From Leishmania donovani (lineage: Eukaryota > Euglenozoa > Kinetoplastea > Trypanosomatida > Trypanosomatidae): a stretch of 64,000 nt of DNA. The notes under the pieces were generated by a model. The model was given only the letters and a program-made list of their open reading frames with translations. It had not been told where the DNA came from and did no database searches. Positions 39,553-49,617 of this stretch are shown in pieces. Made by a program: the position numbers and the translations under genes. Positions within the stretch are counted from its first letter, which is position 1; every line of letters begins with the position of its first letter. The stretch is taken from contig NC_018250.1 of assembly GCF_000227135.1 (NCBI RefSeq), forward strand, positions 162,501 to 226,500, in the 5' to 3' direction.

Positions 39553-40017
39553 GACGGTGCTCGCCGCGACTCGGACGGCTATTACTGGATCACGGGCCGC
39601 GTCGATGACGTGCTGAACGTGAGCGGGCACCGCATCGGCACCAGCGAGATCGAAGACGCCGTCAACACCCACCCGGCCGTGGTGGAGAGCGCCGTCGTCG
39701 GCTTCCCTCACAACATCAAGGGTGAGGGCATCTACGTCTTCCTTACGTTCCGCCAGGGGACGGAGGTGACGCCCGAGCTGCTGGCGGCGGTGAAGGCGAC
39801 TGTGCGCAAGGTGATTGGCCCGCTGGCCACGCCGGACGTGATGCAGGTGGCTCGCGTAGGGCTGCCCAAAACGCGCTCCGGCAAGATTGTGCGCCGCATC
39901 CTGCGCAAGGTATCGGCTGGGCAGTACACGGAGCTGGGCGACACCTCGACGCTGGCGAACCCCGACGTTGTTGAGGACCTCATCGCCGAGCACCAGAGGC
40001 TGTGCTCTCAGAACTAG
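39553..40017 (+). CDS. ACS: Acetyl-CoA synthetase 3' fragment (duplicated contig end)
   Basis: 39553-40014 repeats 38992-39453 with no difference that I can see, and adds the true stop codon TAG at 40015-40017 plus the 3' flank. It is best merged with the 37339-39453 copy. It supplies the natural C-terminus RLCSQN and shows that the gene does not continue. Confidence 0.8.
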   Translation, partial: DGARRDSDGYYWITGRVDDVLNVSGHRIGTSEIEDAVNTHPAVVESAVVGFPHNIKGEGIYVFLTFRQGTEVTPELLAAVKATVRKVIGPLATPDVMQVARVGLPKTRSGKIVRRILRKVSAGQYTELGDTSTLANPDVVEDLIAEHQRLCSQN

Positions 40018-41540
40018 AGGCGGTATTAGAACATCGGAGAGCGCACGCGCAGGGGCACGCACGCGTGGCTGAAGAAAAAGGAAAGTCAAGCCGCACGGAT
40101 GTGCAAGAAAGTCAAGGGGCTGACGTCCGTTCGCCTAACCTCGCTTCGCCTATTACTTCTCCTCGCCACCACCCCTTGGCGGGCTGCCTCTCACCTTGTA
40201 ACACAACGTGCACTCCCTTGCGCCTCCCCCTCAGGTACAGAGAGACAGACGCCAGCCCATCCGCTTACCGGCACAGATGCGCATACGCCTCTCGCGCCTC
40301 ATCGTTTACGAAAACGCAGACGCGACGGTCAGCCCAAAGCCGAAGACATATAAAGACGAAAAGCACGGAGATGTGCCATCATCGGCACGCCCAATCTCCA
40401 TCTCTTTCTCTTCCCTTCCACTTCGTTCTTATTTTCCTCTTCCCTCTTCCCTCTCCGTGATCGGATGGCTTCAAGTTTGCCAGCGTACAAGAACGTTAAT
40501 CATATGCAGTGCTCCTCGCACCCACCCCTGCCTCGCCGCCCTTGGCAACCCCTCCCCGCCCGTCTTCGACTCCTCTGCGTGTGTGTCTGTGTCTGCGTGT
40601 TTGTGTGTGCGTGTGTGTGTGTGTGTGTCTCCCCAGCCCTCCCTCTCCACCTCTCTATTTCTGGCATTCTTCCTTGCCTGCTTGACCGGTGCCACGTCGG
40701 TCAAAACACGAATATCTCTGCCGTAAAGAAGGTTCGCGTACCGTGTATGTGCGTGTGCGAATCCCTCGGCCGACGAGATTCCTTGTCTCCAACGTGCCCA
40801 TTTCTCTGCCATAGAGCACCATCAGTTCAACCCCCCACTCGCCCTCCCCCCCGCCACATCGCGTGGTGCGAAGCAGCCCTGGACACAAGCGCCACAGCCA
40901 CGCGCTGACCCAGTCAGTTGAGCACGACCCATGCCTCCAACCCTACCCACCACCCGCCTAACAGCCGCTCCTTCCATCATGCCGGCCGCCACCCTGTGCA
41001 CCTTTAGGGGTGGCGCTGGCACTCTGCACATAACGTGGATGGCACAAGCGTGTGCTCGCTGTCGCGGGTCTCTCCCACGCACCGCCATCTGGGACCTCAC
41101 CGCCGACATCAGCAGCGATGACTCCCACTGACCTCGCCGTGTCGTAGGCACGCGACCCTGTCACCACCAGGGGTGGCTCGGCATTGGGAGGGGTGGCGGG
41201 GGCTCCACGGCCCCCACCCCCCACCGAGAGCAGGCGCGCCGGGCCCTGACGCCACGCACGGAGAGGTGTCGCATGTCATGAGAGGGCTGCCAATGCAATG
41301 CTCTCACACACATCCCTGCAAAGGGGCGGCTTCGCCGCGTCCTTGTTGCCGCTCAGCACATGAAAATGGTCTCTGTCACCTTCCCTCATCAGCATCACTG
41401 TCCTTTTAACTTCCCTCACCCCACCCTCGCCTCTCCCGCTCGGTGGGTGGCTTCGACCAGCGTACAAGTATAGGCTCGCACCTGCGCGTGCACACAAGCA
41501 GTACTCACAGACGAGCGTTGGCTCTGGGCTGCCAGAAGCA
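40018..41540. other. Intergenic spacer with antisense SIDER2
   Basis: The ACS 3' flank is mixed, then C/T-rich with a GT repeat (40577-40628). SIDER2 copy B fills 40794-41279 in antisense. A further 260 bases with a C/T-rich stretch (41398-41445) lead to the EF-hand gene. No gene seen. Confidence 0.75.
40794..41279 (-). repeat. SIDER2-like retroposon, copy B (antisense, apparently full length)
   Basis: The only copy here that is ungapped and spans from the 3' GGCAGAGAAATGGGCAC motif (at 40794) to the 5' ATGACATGCGACACC motif (at 41279). It is about 486 bases and very close to copies A, C and D throughout, differing from D by isolated bases. It lies in the ACS 3' spacer opposite to transcription. 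It lacks the ACGGAGTATGAAA tail that follows the same point in copies C and D. Confidence 0.88.
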
Positions 41541-42464
41541 ATGTCGCGCACCGCGGAGACCGTGGAGGAGCTAGCGCGGCGCTACTACCTTACGACAGCG
41601 CTTGTGGAGGAAGCGGGGCGTCTCTTTGATACTTACGCTGGAAGCGGAGATGCGCCGCCGGCGAACAGTAACGAGGAGCCCTTTATCACGGTGCCTGGGC
41701 TGCAGCGGCTTATGGTGAAGATGGGCACCCCCATCTCGCAGCATGGCGTGGTAGAGCTACTCCGCTTCTTTGGCAGCGCCGCTGCTGTCGCTGTCAAGGA
41801 AGTTGAACTGTCGGACGGTCCTGCCAACGGCCAACAGTCTCCAGCGGTAAAGGGGGCTCGTTCTCCCGTAGCGGCGACGGCACCTGCAAGTCAGCAGCCT
41901 TCATCACGCCAGAGAAAAAAGAAAAGCGGTGCAACGGCGCAGAAGACTGGCGCCAAAGATGCCTTTGAATCCTCGACGAAGCTGGGCGCAGACCACAGCG
42001 CAGGCTGTGGAGCCAGTAGTGGCACTGCATCTGCAAACTCATCGCCGTTGGCGGCGCCGCTACATGTCGCGGCACCTCCCTCCGCGGTCACAGCGGAGGG
42101 CATGAATTTTTCCGCTTTTGTGTACTTTCTTTTGGTGTACCCTGAACTGTCTCAGCGACCCTCGGGGATGGCGGCAACCGCATCAACGACCAACGCCGCC
42201 ACACGGAGCGGTCTCCATGTCAGTATTCCAGAGCTCTTTGCGACGATCGACGCTGACGCAGATGGGGTATGGAGCGTGCACGACCTACGCCACGCTGCCG
42301 AGGTGTGCGTAAGGGAAGATGATGGGCTCCTTCAGGAAGACCCCGATCTGTGCCACTTGGCAGAAATGCACCCGGCGGAGCTCGCGGTCGCCCTTCACGA
42401 GCTGGACGTTGATGGGGACGGCGTTGTGACTTTAGACGATGTACGGCAGGCACTGTATTACTGA
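41541..42464 (+). CDS. EF-hand calcium-binding protein
   Basis: 307 residues, ATG at 41541. Two canonical 12-residue EF loops sit at the C-terminus: DADADGVWSVHD (237-248) and DVDGDGVVTLDD (289-300), both with Asp in place of the commoner Glu at position 12, which usually lowers calcium affinity or increases magnesium binding. The N-terminal part (about 20-80, LVEEAGRLFDTYAG and PGLQRLMVKMG) and FSAFVYFLLVYPEL (about 195) look like degenerate EF-hand helices of a calmodulin/centrin-type four-hand arrangement. An Ala/Ser/Lys-rich insert of about 100 residues (about 85-185, with a basic RQRKKKS patch) divides them. No membrane span. Possible regulatory or cytoskeletal role; target unknown. Confidence 0.85.
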   Translation: MSRTAETVEELARRYYLTTALVEEAGRLFDTYAGSGDAPPANSNEEPFITVPGLQRLMVKMGTPISQHGVVELLRFFGSAAAVAVKEVELSDGPANGQQSPAVKGARSPVAATAPASQQPSSRQRKKKSGATAQKTGAKDAFESSTKLGADHSAGCGASSGTASANSSPLAAPLHVAAPPSAVTAEGMNFSAFVYFLLVYPELSQRPSGMAATASTTNAATRSGLHVSIPELFATIDADADGVWSVHDLRHAAEVCVREDDGLLQEDPDLCHLAEMHPAELAVALHELDVDGDGVVTLDDVRQALYY

Positions 42465-43369
42465 ACACGAGCAGGACCAGAGCGGTGGAACCGCTGCGCC
42501 TCATGGCAGCGCTGCTCAAGTCTTGTGTGTGCGTATGTGTGTGGGGGGAAGCAGGAAGGTGGGGAGGATTGCGATGGTGGCGCGGCTCATTTTTTGCTCC
42601 CCCCCCCTAAGGGCCTGCCTCCCTACACACACACACATGCACGTATACCTCTATCCTTCCACTATCACTCCTCTCCGACATGCAGAAGAATCAGATGCAG
42701 GCAAAGAGAAAGGTGCGCACGTTTTTGTTTGTTTGTGTTATGTGTGTGCGTGTGTGTACGCTGCTGTGTACCTCTACGCCAGCGGTGCTGTCTGCAAGGG
42801 CCTCCGGGACTTTGCGTGGCTACGCTACCGCCGCCTTACGGTGCTCCGCCCTCTCTCTCAGTGCGGGGGGGAAGTCTGCCACGGCCCACACGCACGCCGT
42901 CGCAGTCTTTAGGTGGGAAATAGTGCACATTCCAAGGCAGTAGACGCCTGTTGCTGCACGCGCACCTCCATGTCCATCACAGCCCCGCCAGCATGCACAC
43001 GATCGAGTCTCTTTCCTGCTGCCTTTCCTTGTCATACGAGCATACGCATGCACACGTATACATATACACGTGTGCATGCGTTCGCGTACATATATACACG
43101 TACGCCCCTCAGTCTTTTTGTTCTTGTCGGTGTTGTTGTGCGGCACAAGACGCGCCAACGGAACGACCAAGCGCGTGGCTGGATAAGCGGTGCGTGTATG
43201 TGTGTGGATCTGTGAAGAAGAATTTTGGAAGAGGGTCGAACAGTTAAGTGCAAGATAGCCCCACTCCAAGGCGAACGGGCTTGGCATTAAGGTACAGGTG
43301 TTGCATCCCCGTCACAAGGCCATCGGCGTAGACAAGGCAAAGCACACGCGCACGCGCCGCTGGATCACC
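42465..43369. other. Intergenic spacer
   Basis: G-rich, then C-rich (C9 run at 42599-42607), CA and GT microsatellites (42625-42640, 42744-42760), a TACACGTATACATATACACG-type alternating patch (about 43050-43105), and a T/G-rich tract ending in AG at 43148-43149 that may be the acceptor for the exonuclease gene. Confidence 0.65.
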
Positions 43370-46300
43370 ATGGGTGTGCCGCTGCTCTTGACCTGGCTGC
43401 GGAAGCGTTTTGCTGACTGCTTCATGCCAGCCGACAGCGCGGTCACCGACTACATCCGCGAAAGCACAGACAACCTTTTTATTGATCTCAACTCCTTCTT
43501 GTACCAGGCCGCCACCATCATTACGGCGACGCACCGCTCGCTCCGCTTCGACTCGGTTGATGAAGTGGAGGATGTAGTGCTGCGCAAGCTGTTTGACCTC
43601 CTCGACGACCTCGTCATGAACCTCGTTCAGCCCAAGGCGCTGGTGTACATCGCGGTAGATGGCGTATCGCCACTGGGCAAGATGTCGCAGCAGCGTGCGC
43701 GGCGGCGTCGTGGAGCGCGCCGGCAGCCGTCCGCCTCGTCGTCTTCGCCTTCTCGCCATCACGAGCCGGCGGGCAACATCAACGACCTGTGGGACAGCAA
43801 CTGCATCAGCGTCGGGACGCGCTTCATGGCCAAGGTGACGGAGGCGCTACACTTTTACGCCGTGAGCAGGACAGAACGAATCAACGCGAAGCGACTTCGC
43901 GAAGAGCGGGTCCGCATTGACAAGGCCGACGCGTCAGTGGACTCTGCCGCCGGCGACTCCGCCGGCGCGCCGTACGTGTTCCCCTTCCTCAGCATCATTG
44001 TCGACGATGTGCTGCGCCCCGGCGAGGGCGAGAACAAGATCGCCGAGTTCATCCGCCGCATCCGCGCTGATCCGAGCTACGGCCCGAACACGTCGCACGT
44101 CATCTGCAGCTCCGACACGGACGTCACCGTAACCAGCCTAATCCTGCACGAGCCACGCATCCATGTCCTGCGCTACGAGCCGCCAGTCTCGCTGGGAGGT
44201 AAGCTGCCCATGAAGTCTCAGCCACCGCCTCAGCATCACCATCATCACCGCAGCCACCACCAGCACGTGCGTTTCTCCTCTCATCCACATCGCGGCAGTG
44301 GTCCTTCGTCGCACGGGCCCCGTCGGGTCGACGGACGGAGCGGCCATGCGCATCACGGCGCACCACGCCCCTCTCCGCGCCACGGCGCCGGTGCCGCTGC
44401 GCAGCCACCGCCCCCGAAAGACAGCTGGCTCTCCACCTTCTTTAGCATTCACGTCTTTCGGCAGCGGCTGCGTGGCATCCTTCATTTGTCACCAAGCAGC
44501 GACGCCGCTTCCGCCCTCGCGGGCGCCGCTGTGCCCTCGGTGGACGCCGAGGAAGCCGCCCTCACCTTTGAGCACGCCCTGCACGATGTTGTCTTCGTGT
44601 TGCTGCTCTTCGGCAACGACTTCCTGCCCACCATCGGCGGAAGCATCCAGGAGGGCACGTTGGATGCGCTGCTCTCGCTGCTGGCGACCGACTTTGTGCC
44701 GCGTGGGCGCACCTTGGTGGACCCGGCAACAAACCGCATCCAGTATGCGTCTGCACGCTACCTGCTCAGTTGCCTGGCGGAGCTGCCAGGCAATGCAAAG
44801 AAAGGTGGAAGTGGAGGTCGTCTGCAGGTGCACAACGGCGGCTCCGACGCGCTGGACTGGGGCTTCACAGCCGAAAAAGAAGCGAAGGAGCGCGACCCCG
44901 CCTTTATCGAGCGGCAGCAGCGGCGCGAGAAGCAGCATGAGCGCATGTGCTACTGCTACTGGACGATGCTGCAGTGGGCACTGCAGTACAGCGCCGGCAT
45001 TGTGGAGCACTGGGGCTGCTACTACCCGTACGGCAGGGCACCCCCCTTGTCAAAGCTTGCCACATACTGCGGTGTGCTCACCTACAGCGCACTCGGGGAG
45101 ATTGCGCGACGGCGACTGGAGATGAACGCCGCCGCTGGGCGTGCCACGAGTAGCATCGATGGCGAGGTCGGAAACGCCAACGAGGAGGAGGACGATGACG
45201 ACGCCATGGACGGGCTTCCGACGTCAGTGCTGCAGGCCGGGGAGGCTGGCACGGCGGTGGTCGATGCTGCAGAGCGAGGCAAGCCGACGGATGTGATGGT
45301 GCAGCTGCTGATCCTTATCCCTCCGCGCAGTGTGGCGCTGCTGCCCACTGTCTTTCGGCATCACTACAAGGAAGTCGAGGCGGCTGTGCAAGCGCCCGTG
45401 GAGCAGCTGAACCTAGTGTCCATCGGTGCCTGGTGCGAGGAGAAGAAGCGGTCGCTTAGCGAGGAAGAGCGGACGCGCTTCACAGCGTACCAGTTCTTCG
45501 CCTCCGACGCCGATCTCGGCACCGCCGAGGCACCGTTTCCCGCGCGAGACATCGCCTTTACCGCCTATTGGAACGGCCCTGCCGTCGAGGCGGAGTTGGC
45601 AGCGCTGCGGGTGAGCAAGAAGGCAGCAATAAGTGCTGCCGCTGGCATCACCTTCACGGCCGGCGCCACGTCGTCCACTTCGGCGGCGGGACTGCAGAGT
45701 AGGGCCGCCTCCTTTTTCAGCATGGGTCGTCGGCCGGCTTCCGGCACCTCAAGCAATGGCGGCGCAGCAGCACTCTTGGCAACAATCAACATCACAAGCG
45801 CACGTGCCTCGCCGCCACCGGCGCCGGCCACGGCGGAGATTGCGACGCCACTCGAAGAGACGCCTGCAAGCCCGTCGACTGAAGCAACTCCGGCACTGCA
45901 GCAGCAGCATCAGCCCGTAAAGCTGCAGCACCCAGCAGGCGACTACGTACTCTGGGTGGTCCCATGCGACGCTCTGCAAGACGCGCTGATGGTCAAGGCG
46001 CTGGGTACGGTGCACGGGAACCGCTTCTGCGTGGGCAGCTACGTGCCGCTTGTGGAGCAAGACGCCGTACTCAGTCGCAGCGGTGGGCCACGGCAGGAAG
46101 TGCGGCTGCAGTTCCGCCTGGCTGTGGCCCCAATGATCACGGACACAACGTACGGGGCGCGCCTGCTGTCGGGGTACGAGGAGCCGGCGGAGGTGGGCAT
46201 GCGCGAGCGGATCGCGGAAGCGAGAAAAGAGGAAGCCGACCGGGCCGATCCGTGGAAGCAGCTGGACAAGATGCAGACGCTGCGACAGGAACGCAAGCGT

Positions 46301-46576
46301 GCCCGCGACGTCGAGAACGTACACGCGTCTGGTGAAGGGGAGCTAGACGGCGACCTTGCGCACGCTGCACCGCCGAGCGCCGGCGATGATGGCCAGATGC
46401 CGCAGGAGGTAGAGCTGCAGGAGCGGCCGCCGCCTCAACAGGTGACGGTCGACACTGTGGACTCTACAGTGCAGGTGGCCGATGCGGAAGCGCTTCTGAA
46501 ACTTCGCAAGGAGGAAGCGCGGCGACGGTTAACTGCCTTGAAGGCTGCTCGGCAGGCCGCGCAGCAGGACGAGTGA
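43370..46576 (+). CDS. XRN-family 5'-3' exoribonuclease
   Basis: 1068 residues. The ATG at 43370 gives MGVPLLLTWL, the universal XRN start (MGVPxFxRWL); upstream the frame opens only with TTG. Degrades 5'-monophosphate RNA processively in mRNA turnover or RNA processing. Active-site acids are present: D39 (LFIDLNSFLY), D97 (VYIAVDGVSPLGKMSQQRAR, with the K/QQR 5'-phosphate pocket), E219 and E221 (RPGEGENKI) and D249 and D251 (SSDTDVT). A His/Pro/Ser-rich insert of about 75-80 residues (about 275-350) separates ILRYEP from FFSIHVFRQRL. A third conserved block, VFVLLLFGNDFLPTI, lies near 410. The C-terminal half (about 560-1068) carries Ala/Thr/Pro-rich linkers and a charged Glu/Arg helix at the end. 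Trypanosomatids have several XRNs (XRNA-XRND); this one is smaller than XRNA, but I cannot assign it further. Confidence 0.92.
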   Translation: MGVPLLLTWLRKRFADCFMPADSAVTDYIRESTDNLFIDLNSFLYQAATIITATHRSLRFDSVDEVEDVVLRKLFDLLDDLVMNLVQPKALVYIAVDGVSPLGKMSQQRARRRRGARRQPSASSSSPSRHHEPAGNINDLWDSNCISVGTRFMAKVTEALHFYAVSRTERINAKRLREERVRIDKADASVDSAAGDSAGAPYVFPFLSIIVDDVLRPGEGENKIAEFIRRIRADPSYGPNTSHVICSSDTDVTVTSLILHEPRIHVLRYEPPVSLGGKLPMKSQPPPQHHHHHRSHHQHVRFSSHPHRGSGPSSHGPRRVDGRSGHAHHGAPRPSPRHGAGAAAQPPPPKDSWLSTFFSIHVFRQRLRGILHLSPSSDAASALAGAAVPSVDAEEAALTFEHALHDVVFVLLLFGNDFLPTIGGSIQEGTLDALLSLLATDFVPRGRTLVDPATNRIQYASARYLLSCLAELPGNAKKGGSGGRLQVHNGGSDALDWGFTAEKEAKERDPAFIERQQRREKQHERMCYCYWTMLQWALQYSAGIVEHWGCYYPYGRAPPLSKLATYCGVLTYSALGEIARRRLEMNAAAGRATSSIDGEVGNANEEEDDDDAMDGLPTSVLQAGEAGTAVVDAAERGKPTDVMVQLLILIPPRSVALLPTVFRHHYKEVEAAVQAPVEQLNLVSIGAWCEEKKRSLSEEERTRFTAYQFFASDADLGTAEAPFPARDIAFTAYWNGPAVEAELAALRVSKKAAISAAAGITFTAGATSSTSAAGLQSRAASFFSMGRRPASGTSSNGGAAALLATINITSARASPPPAPATAEIATPLEETPASPSTEATPALQQQHQPVKLQHPAGDYVLWVVPCDALQDALMVKALGTVHGNRFCVGSYVPLVEQDAVLSRSGGPRQEVRLQFRLAVAPMITDTTYGARLLSGYEEPAEVGMRERIAEARKEEADRADPWKQLDKMQTLRQERKRARDVENVHASGEGELDGDLAHAAPPSAGDDGQMPQEVELQERPPPQQVTVDTVDSTVQVADAEALLKLRKEEARRRLTALKAARQAAQQDE

Positions 46577-47711
46577 TGCACCTAACGCCATGCTCGGAAG
46601 GCGTGCCTTGGATAGCGAACGCGAACAATCAACTCTTGCTTGCTCGCTCTCTACTTACCGCTTCCTCATCCTATTCAGCAAGTGAGTGTACCGGTCCCTG
46701 CGGAATCAGCAGCAGCAAAGCAGCCACGCTCGTACACGCAGTCAAGTGGACGAGCGCGACAGTGGCGGGAGGGGTGGGCAGCGACAGAAACAGGAGAGAA
46801 GAGGGGGATTAGTTGAAGTATATCAAAGGCCTTCAGTCGATTAAGGGTGCGCGCACTAGCGTACCATCCACTGTTGCCTCTGCTAGGCAAGTACGCGTGA
46901 GCATGACGGGGAGAAAGGGTGCAACTGTTGCTGTGCGTCACACAGGAGGCAGCCAGGGCGTGTGCTGGGTGAGCCAATGGGACCGTTCGTTCGACTCGCA
47001 TGGGAGCCGAAACAACGGTGGCGCACCACTCAAGCATGAAAGCAAAAAACTGTCGAAGGCGGGCGCACCGTCGGCACTCTGCGCAGGCACAGTCGTGCAC
47101 TCGCCTCACCTGCACCCCCACCCCCTACCCGTACGTTTGCTCGCTTGCCCTCCTCCCCCCTTCCCATGCCACTTGGCATCCGTTTCTGCTCTCCTCCTCG
47201 CCCCTGCCTGCCTGCCTACCTCTCCCTGTACGTGCGTGAGCGTCTCAACTGCGATATGTGCCATCACCGTGAAGGCATACGAAAGCACAAGCACAGAGAC
47301 GTACGCACGCGTTTCTCATTAATCTCTTCTTTCTGTGTGTGGGTGTACGCGCGTGCGTGCGTCGCTCTTTGATTGTGTCTGGGCCTCATCACGGCGCCGG
47401 TTGTGTGGCGGTTTCCGTTGTTGCCCTTTGCCTCCCCTTGTCATCTCTAATCACGTTCACCTACGCATCTCGTCTGCGGCCGCCCTCCCCGACTCACTCT
47501 TTCTCTCTCTCTCTCTCTCGTTGTCGCGCTGGGGGAAAAACAGAAGACGCAGATGCACACGAAACGTTGTATCCGCTGCTCTTTGCCGCTCCCCCGCCTC
47601 CCTTTCGTTCCGCCCCGTTTGCCCCGACCGCTCTCGCGTCGTGCCTGCCTCCGTCGGCTTGCGTGTTTATGTCGTTGCGCCTTCTTCCTTGTAGCTCGGT
47701 CGACGCCGGCA

Positions 47712-48530
47712 ATGCAGCGCTTTGGGCTGTCCGCTTGTATCCACCGGCTGTGGTGCTGCGGGTGCTCGCTGGTAGCGGCAACGTCCTCGTGGAGAAGGGA
47801 GGGAGGAGGCGCTGACGCTGATTCACTGGATGTGGAGTACGCATGGGGAATTGTGGCGCGACAAGGTGCTGCGCTGCGGCGAAGGGGCGCTTCGCCTCTC
47901 CCCCGTCGCTGCCACCAGCACCAGCGGTGGTTGCTTGCCCTTCGCTAATTGAGCCTACCGCTTGCTAGGCGCGGTGCTCACTGGCACGGCCCCGGCCGGG
48001 TGTCCGTCCCCTTTCCAAGAAGCGTGGTGCCTCATCGAAAGCCTGAGCAGCATTCCGCTGAAGGGGGATACGGGCGTGCGGCGGGGTGGAGGCGTGGCTG
48101 CTGCAGAATGGACCCACGGGCATTTGCACGCAGGCGAACGTACGACTCTTGCGGTACAAGGTGAGTAGCTTGATCTCTCCCAAGGATGCCCCACCAGCGT
48201 GGAGAGTTGGGGCTGCGCTAGATCATTCACGGCGTGGACAACATATCATAGCGCCAAAGCGGCGAGGCCGTGCAGACGGCTCTGCGGCAGGTTGAGTCCC
48301 TCGCCGTGTCGCAGGAGGGTTTCCGCCGCTTAGCGAGCTCTCCGTTTACTACCAGTTCGGCGCCACACTTCCGTACAAGACGACGGCGCCGTGCGCTGCT
48401 GTACGACGGCTATTCGAGGCGCCGTGTGTCGTGGGAATGGCGGACTCGAAGCACTTCACGTTCACGACACCGAAGCGCCCCTTTGTGTACGCCCTGTGCG
48501 AAGTGGACAGCGCACGTAGAAGGCGGCGCT
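47712..48530 (+). pseudogene. Decayed coding remnant, possibly an M20-type metallopeptidase
   Basis: GC-rich, non-repetitive and unlike the surrounding C/T spacer, but every frame is broken by stops or shifts. The most protein-like piece is in one frame at about 48329-48510: LSVYYQFGATLPYKTTAPCA, then RRLFEAPCVVGMADSKHFTF. The (G)xxDSKHF element recalls the C-terminal GTDSRxY/F motif of M20 carboxypeptidases. Fragments in other frames (RLLRYKVSSLISPKDAPPAW near 48140-48200; QTALRQVESLAVSQEGFRRL near 48272-48331) may belong to the same former gene. Family assignment is weak; that it is a pseudogene is more likely. Confidence 0.35.
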
Positions 48531-49095
48531 TGTGTGCGGCTGTGCCTGTGTGTTATTCCTTACCGTTGTGTGTGGAAGGAGGGGGAGGGAAACTGGTGGG
48601 GCAAGAGATGGGGCGAGGGCCTGACTGTCTTTCTGCCTCACAGTCTTCCCCGCTGCCCTGGGTCGCCCTTCCCCATATATATATGTGTGTGTGTGTTATG
48701 TCGAACTCTCACCCACTCGGACTGCCACGCATAAGCCGCAAAGGACGCAAGAAGAGGAAGGGAGACAGAGGACATAGTCGCTGTCTCCGTTCTCCCTCTC
48801 TCTGTGGTGAGGGGGACGGCGGGGGCAGCGGTTTGCCGCTTCTCCCCACCCCCACCCCCACCCTACGTGCTACGCGCTGTATCTGCCTCTCCCAGACCGA
48901 GAGGCGCACTGGCGGTTGTGAAGGGGAGGTGGAGACATCGACTCCTCCGCCACGGAAGTCCACGGCTCCCCGCTATACACACACGTATATAGAAATGCCT
49001 CTCTCCTACCTCAACCCTAGCCCCCCCCCCCGCCCCTCATCGCCCTCTCGCTTTCTCTTGCTGTGCTCATTGACCACTTTCTGTACAAACTCCTC

Positions 49096-49110
49096 TATAT
49101 ATATATATAT
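49096..49110. repeat. (TA)n microsatellite
   Basis: Short perfect TA run preceded by CTCC. Confidence 0.9.
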
Positions 49111-49617
49111 TGCTTCGTGTGCTCAGAATGCGGCGTGTCCCTAAGGCTTCATCGTGCCCTCCCCTCCTCCCCCCATTTCTCCATCTTCCTCGTTTCGGCA
49201 TTAGTGTGTGGCGGTTACCGCTGTCGTGAGCTCACGCTATCCTGGTCTGTCATCTTGTGTCGTTTGCCTGATCGCTTGTTTCCTCTGCGCGTGTCGGTGT
49301 GTAACTCCCTACATTGCGCAGCCGGTGTGGTGGCCGAACTGTTTTTTTCTTCAGCGTGGTAGTGAGTGGCATTGCTTCAGTTGTCATCCTTCGTGACCCT
49401 GCCCCTCCCCACCACCACCACCACCACCAGAGCACCCCATCTAGCTGTTCTTTGGGTACGTTTGTGGGTGGGCGGTTGCGCCAATAGACGTCCACACGCA
49501 CGGACACCGCGGTATACTTGTCTTTTGCCTGCCTCCATCTTATACACGCATCGGGCCCGCTCATCTCTGCGCTCAGCTCGCTGCTGCCGGTGTGGCACCG
49601 CCGCCATCGTCGCCACC

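Larger units (their letters stand above)
46577..49617. other. 3-kb intergenic spacer with a decayed coding remnant
   Basis: 46577-47100 mixed; 47100-47700 C/T-rich with a CT repeat (47500-47519). 47712-48550 has coding-like composition and is listed separately as a remnant. 48560-49617 has G-rich and C-rich patches, TA runs (48676-48684, 49096-49110), a C11 run (49021-49031) and a CCA repeat (49410-49430) just before the probable 5' leader of the next gene. Confidence 0.6.

Noticed and set aside
37339..40017. An 892-residue ACS with a duplicated C-terminal domain
   Set aside because: The frame crosses a 99-N gap and the second part repeats 38992-39453 exactly; this is overlapping contig ends.
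38203..40089. 628-codon open frame on the - strand
   Set aside because: Antisense shadow of ACS running through the gap; it has no domain and also repeats itself because of the duplicated contig end.
40931..41131. 66-codon frame recurring at four places
   Set aside because: It lies inside SIDER2 copies (also at 2212-2412, 53469-53669 and 56042 onward); it is conserved because the repeat is, and SIDER2 is non-coding.
49410..49430. CCA/ACC repeat considered as a CRISPR or tandem-array unit
   Set aside because: It is a simple trinucleotide microsatellite; no spacer-repeat structure exists, and the genome is eukaryotic.
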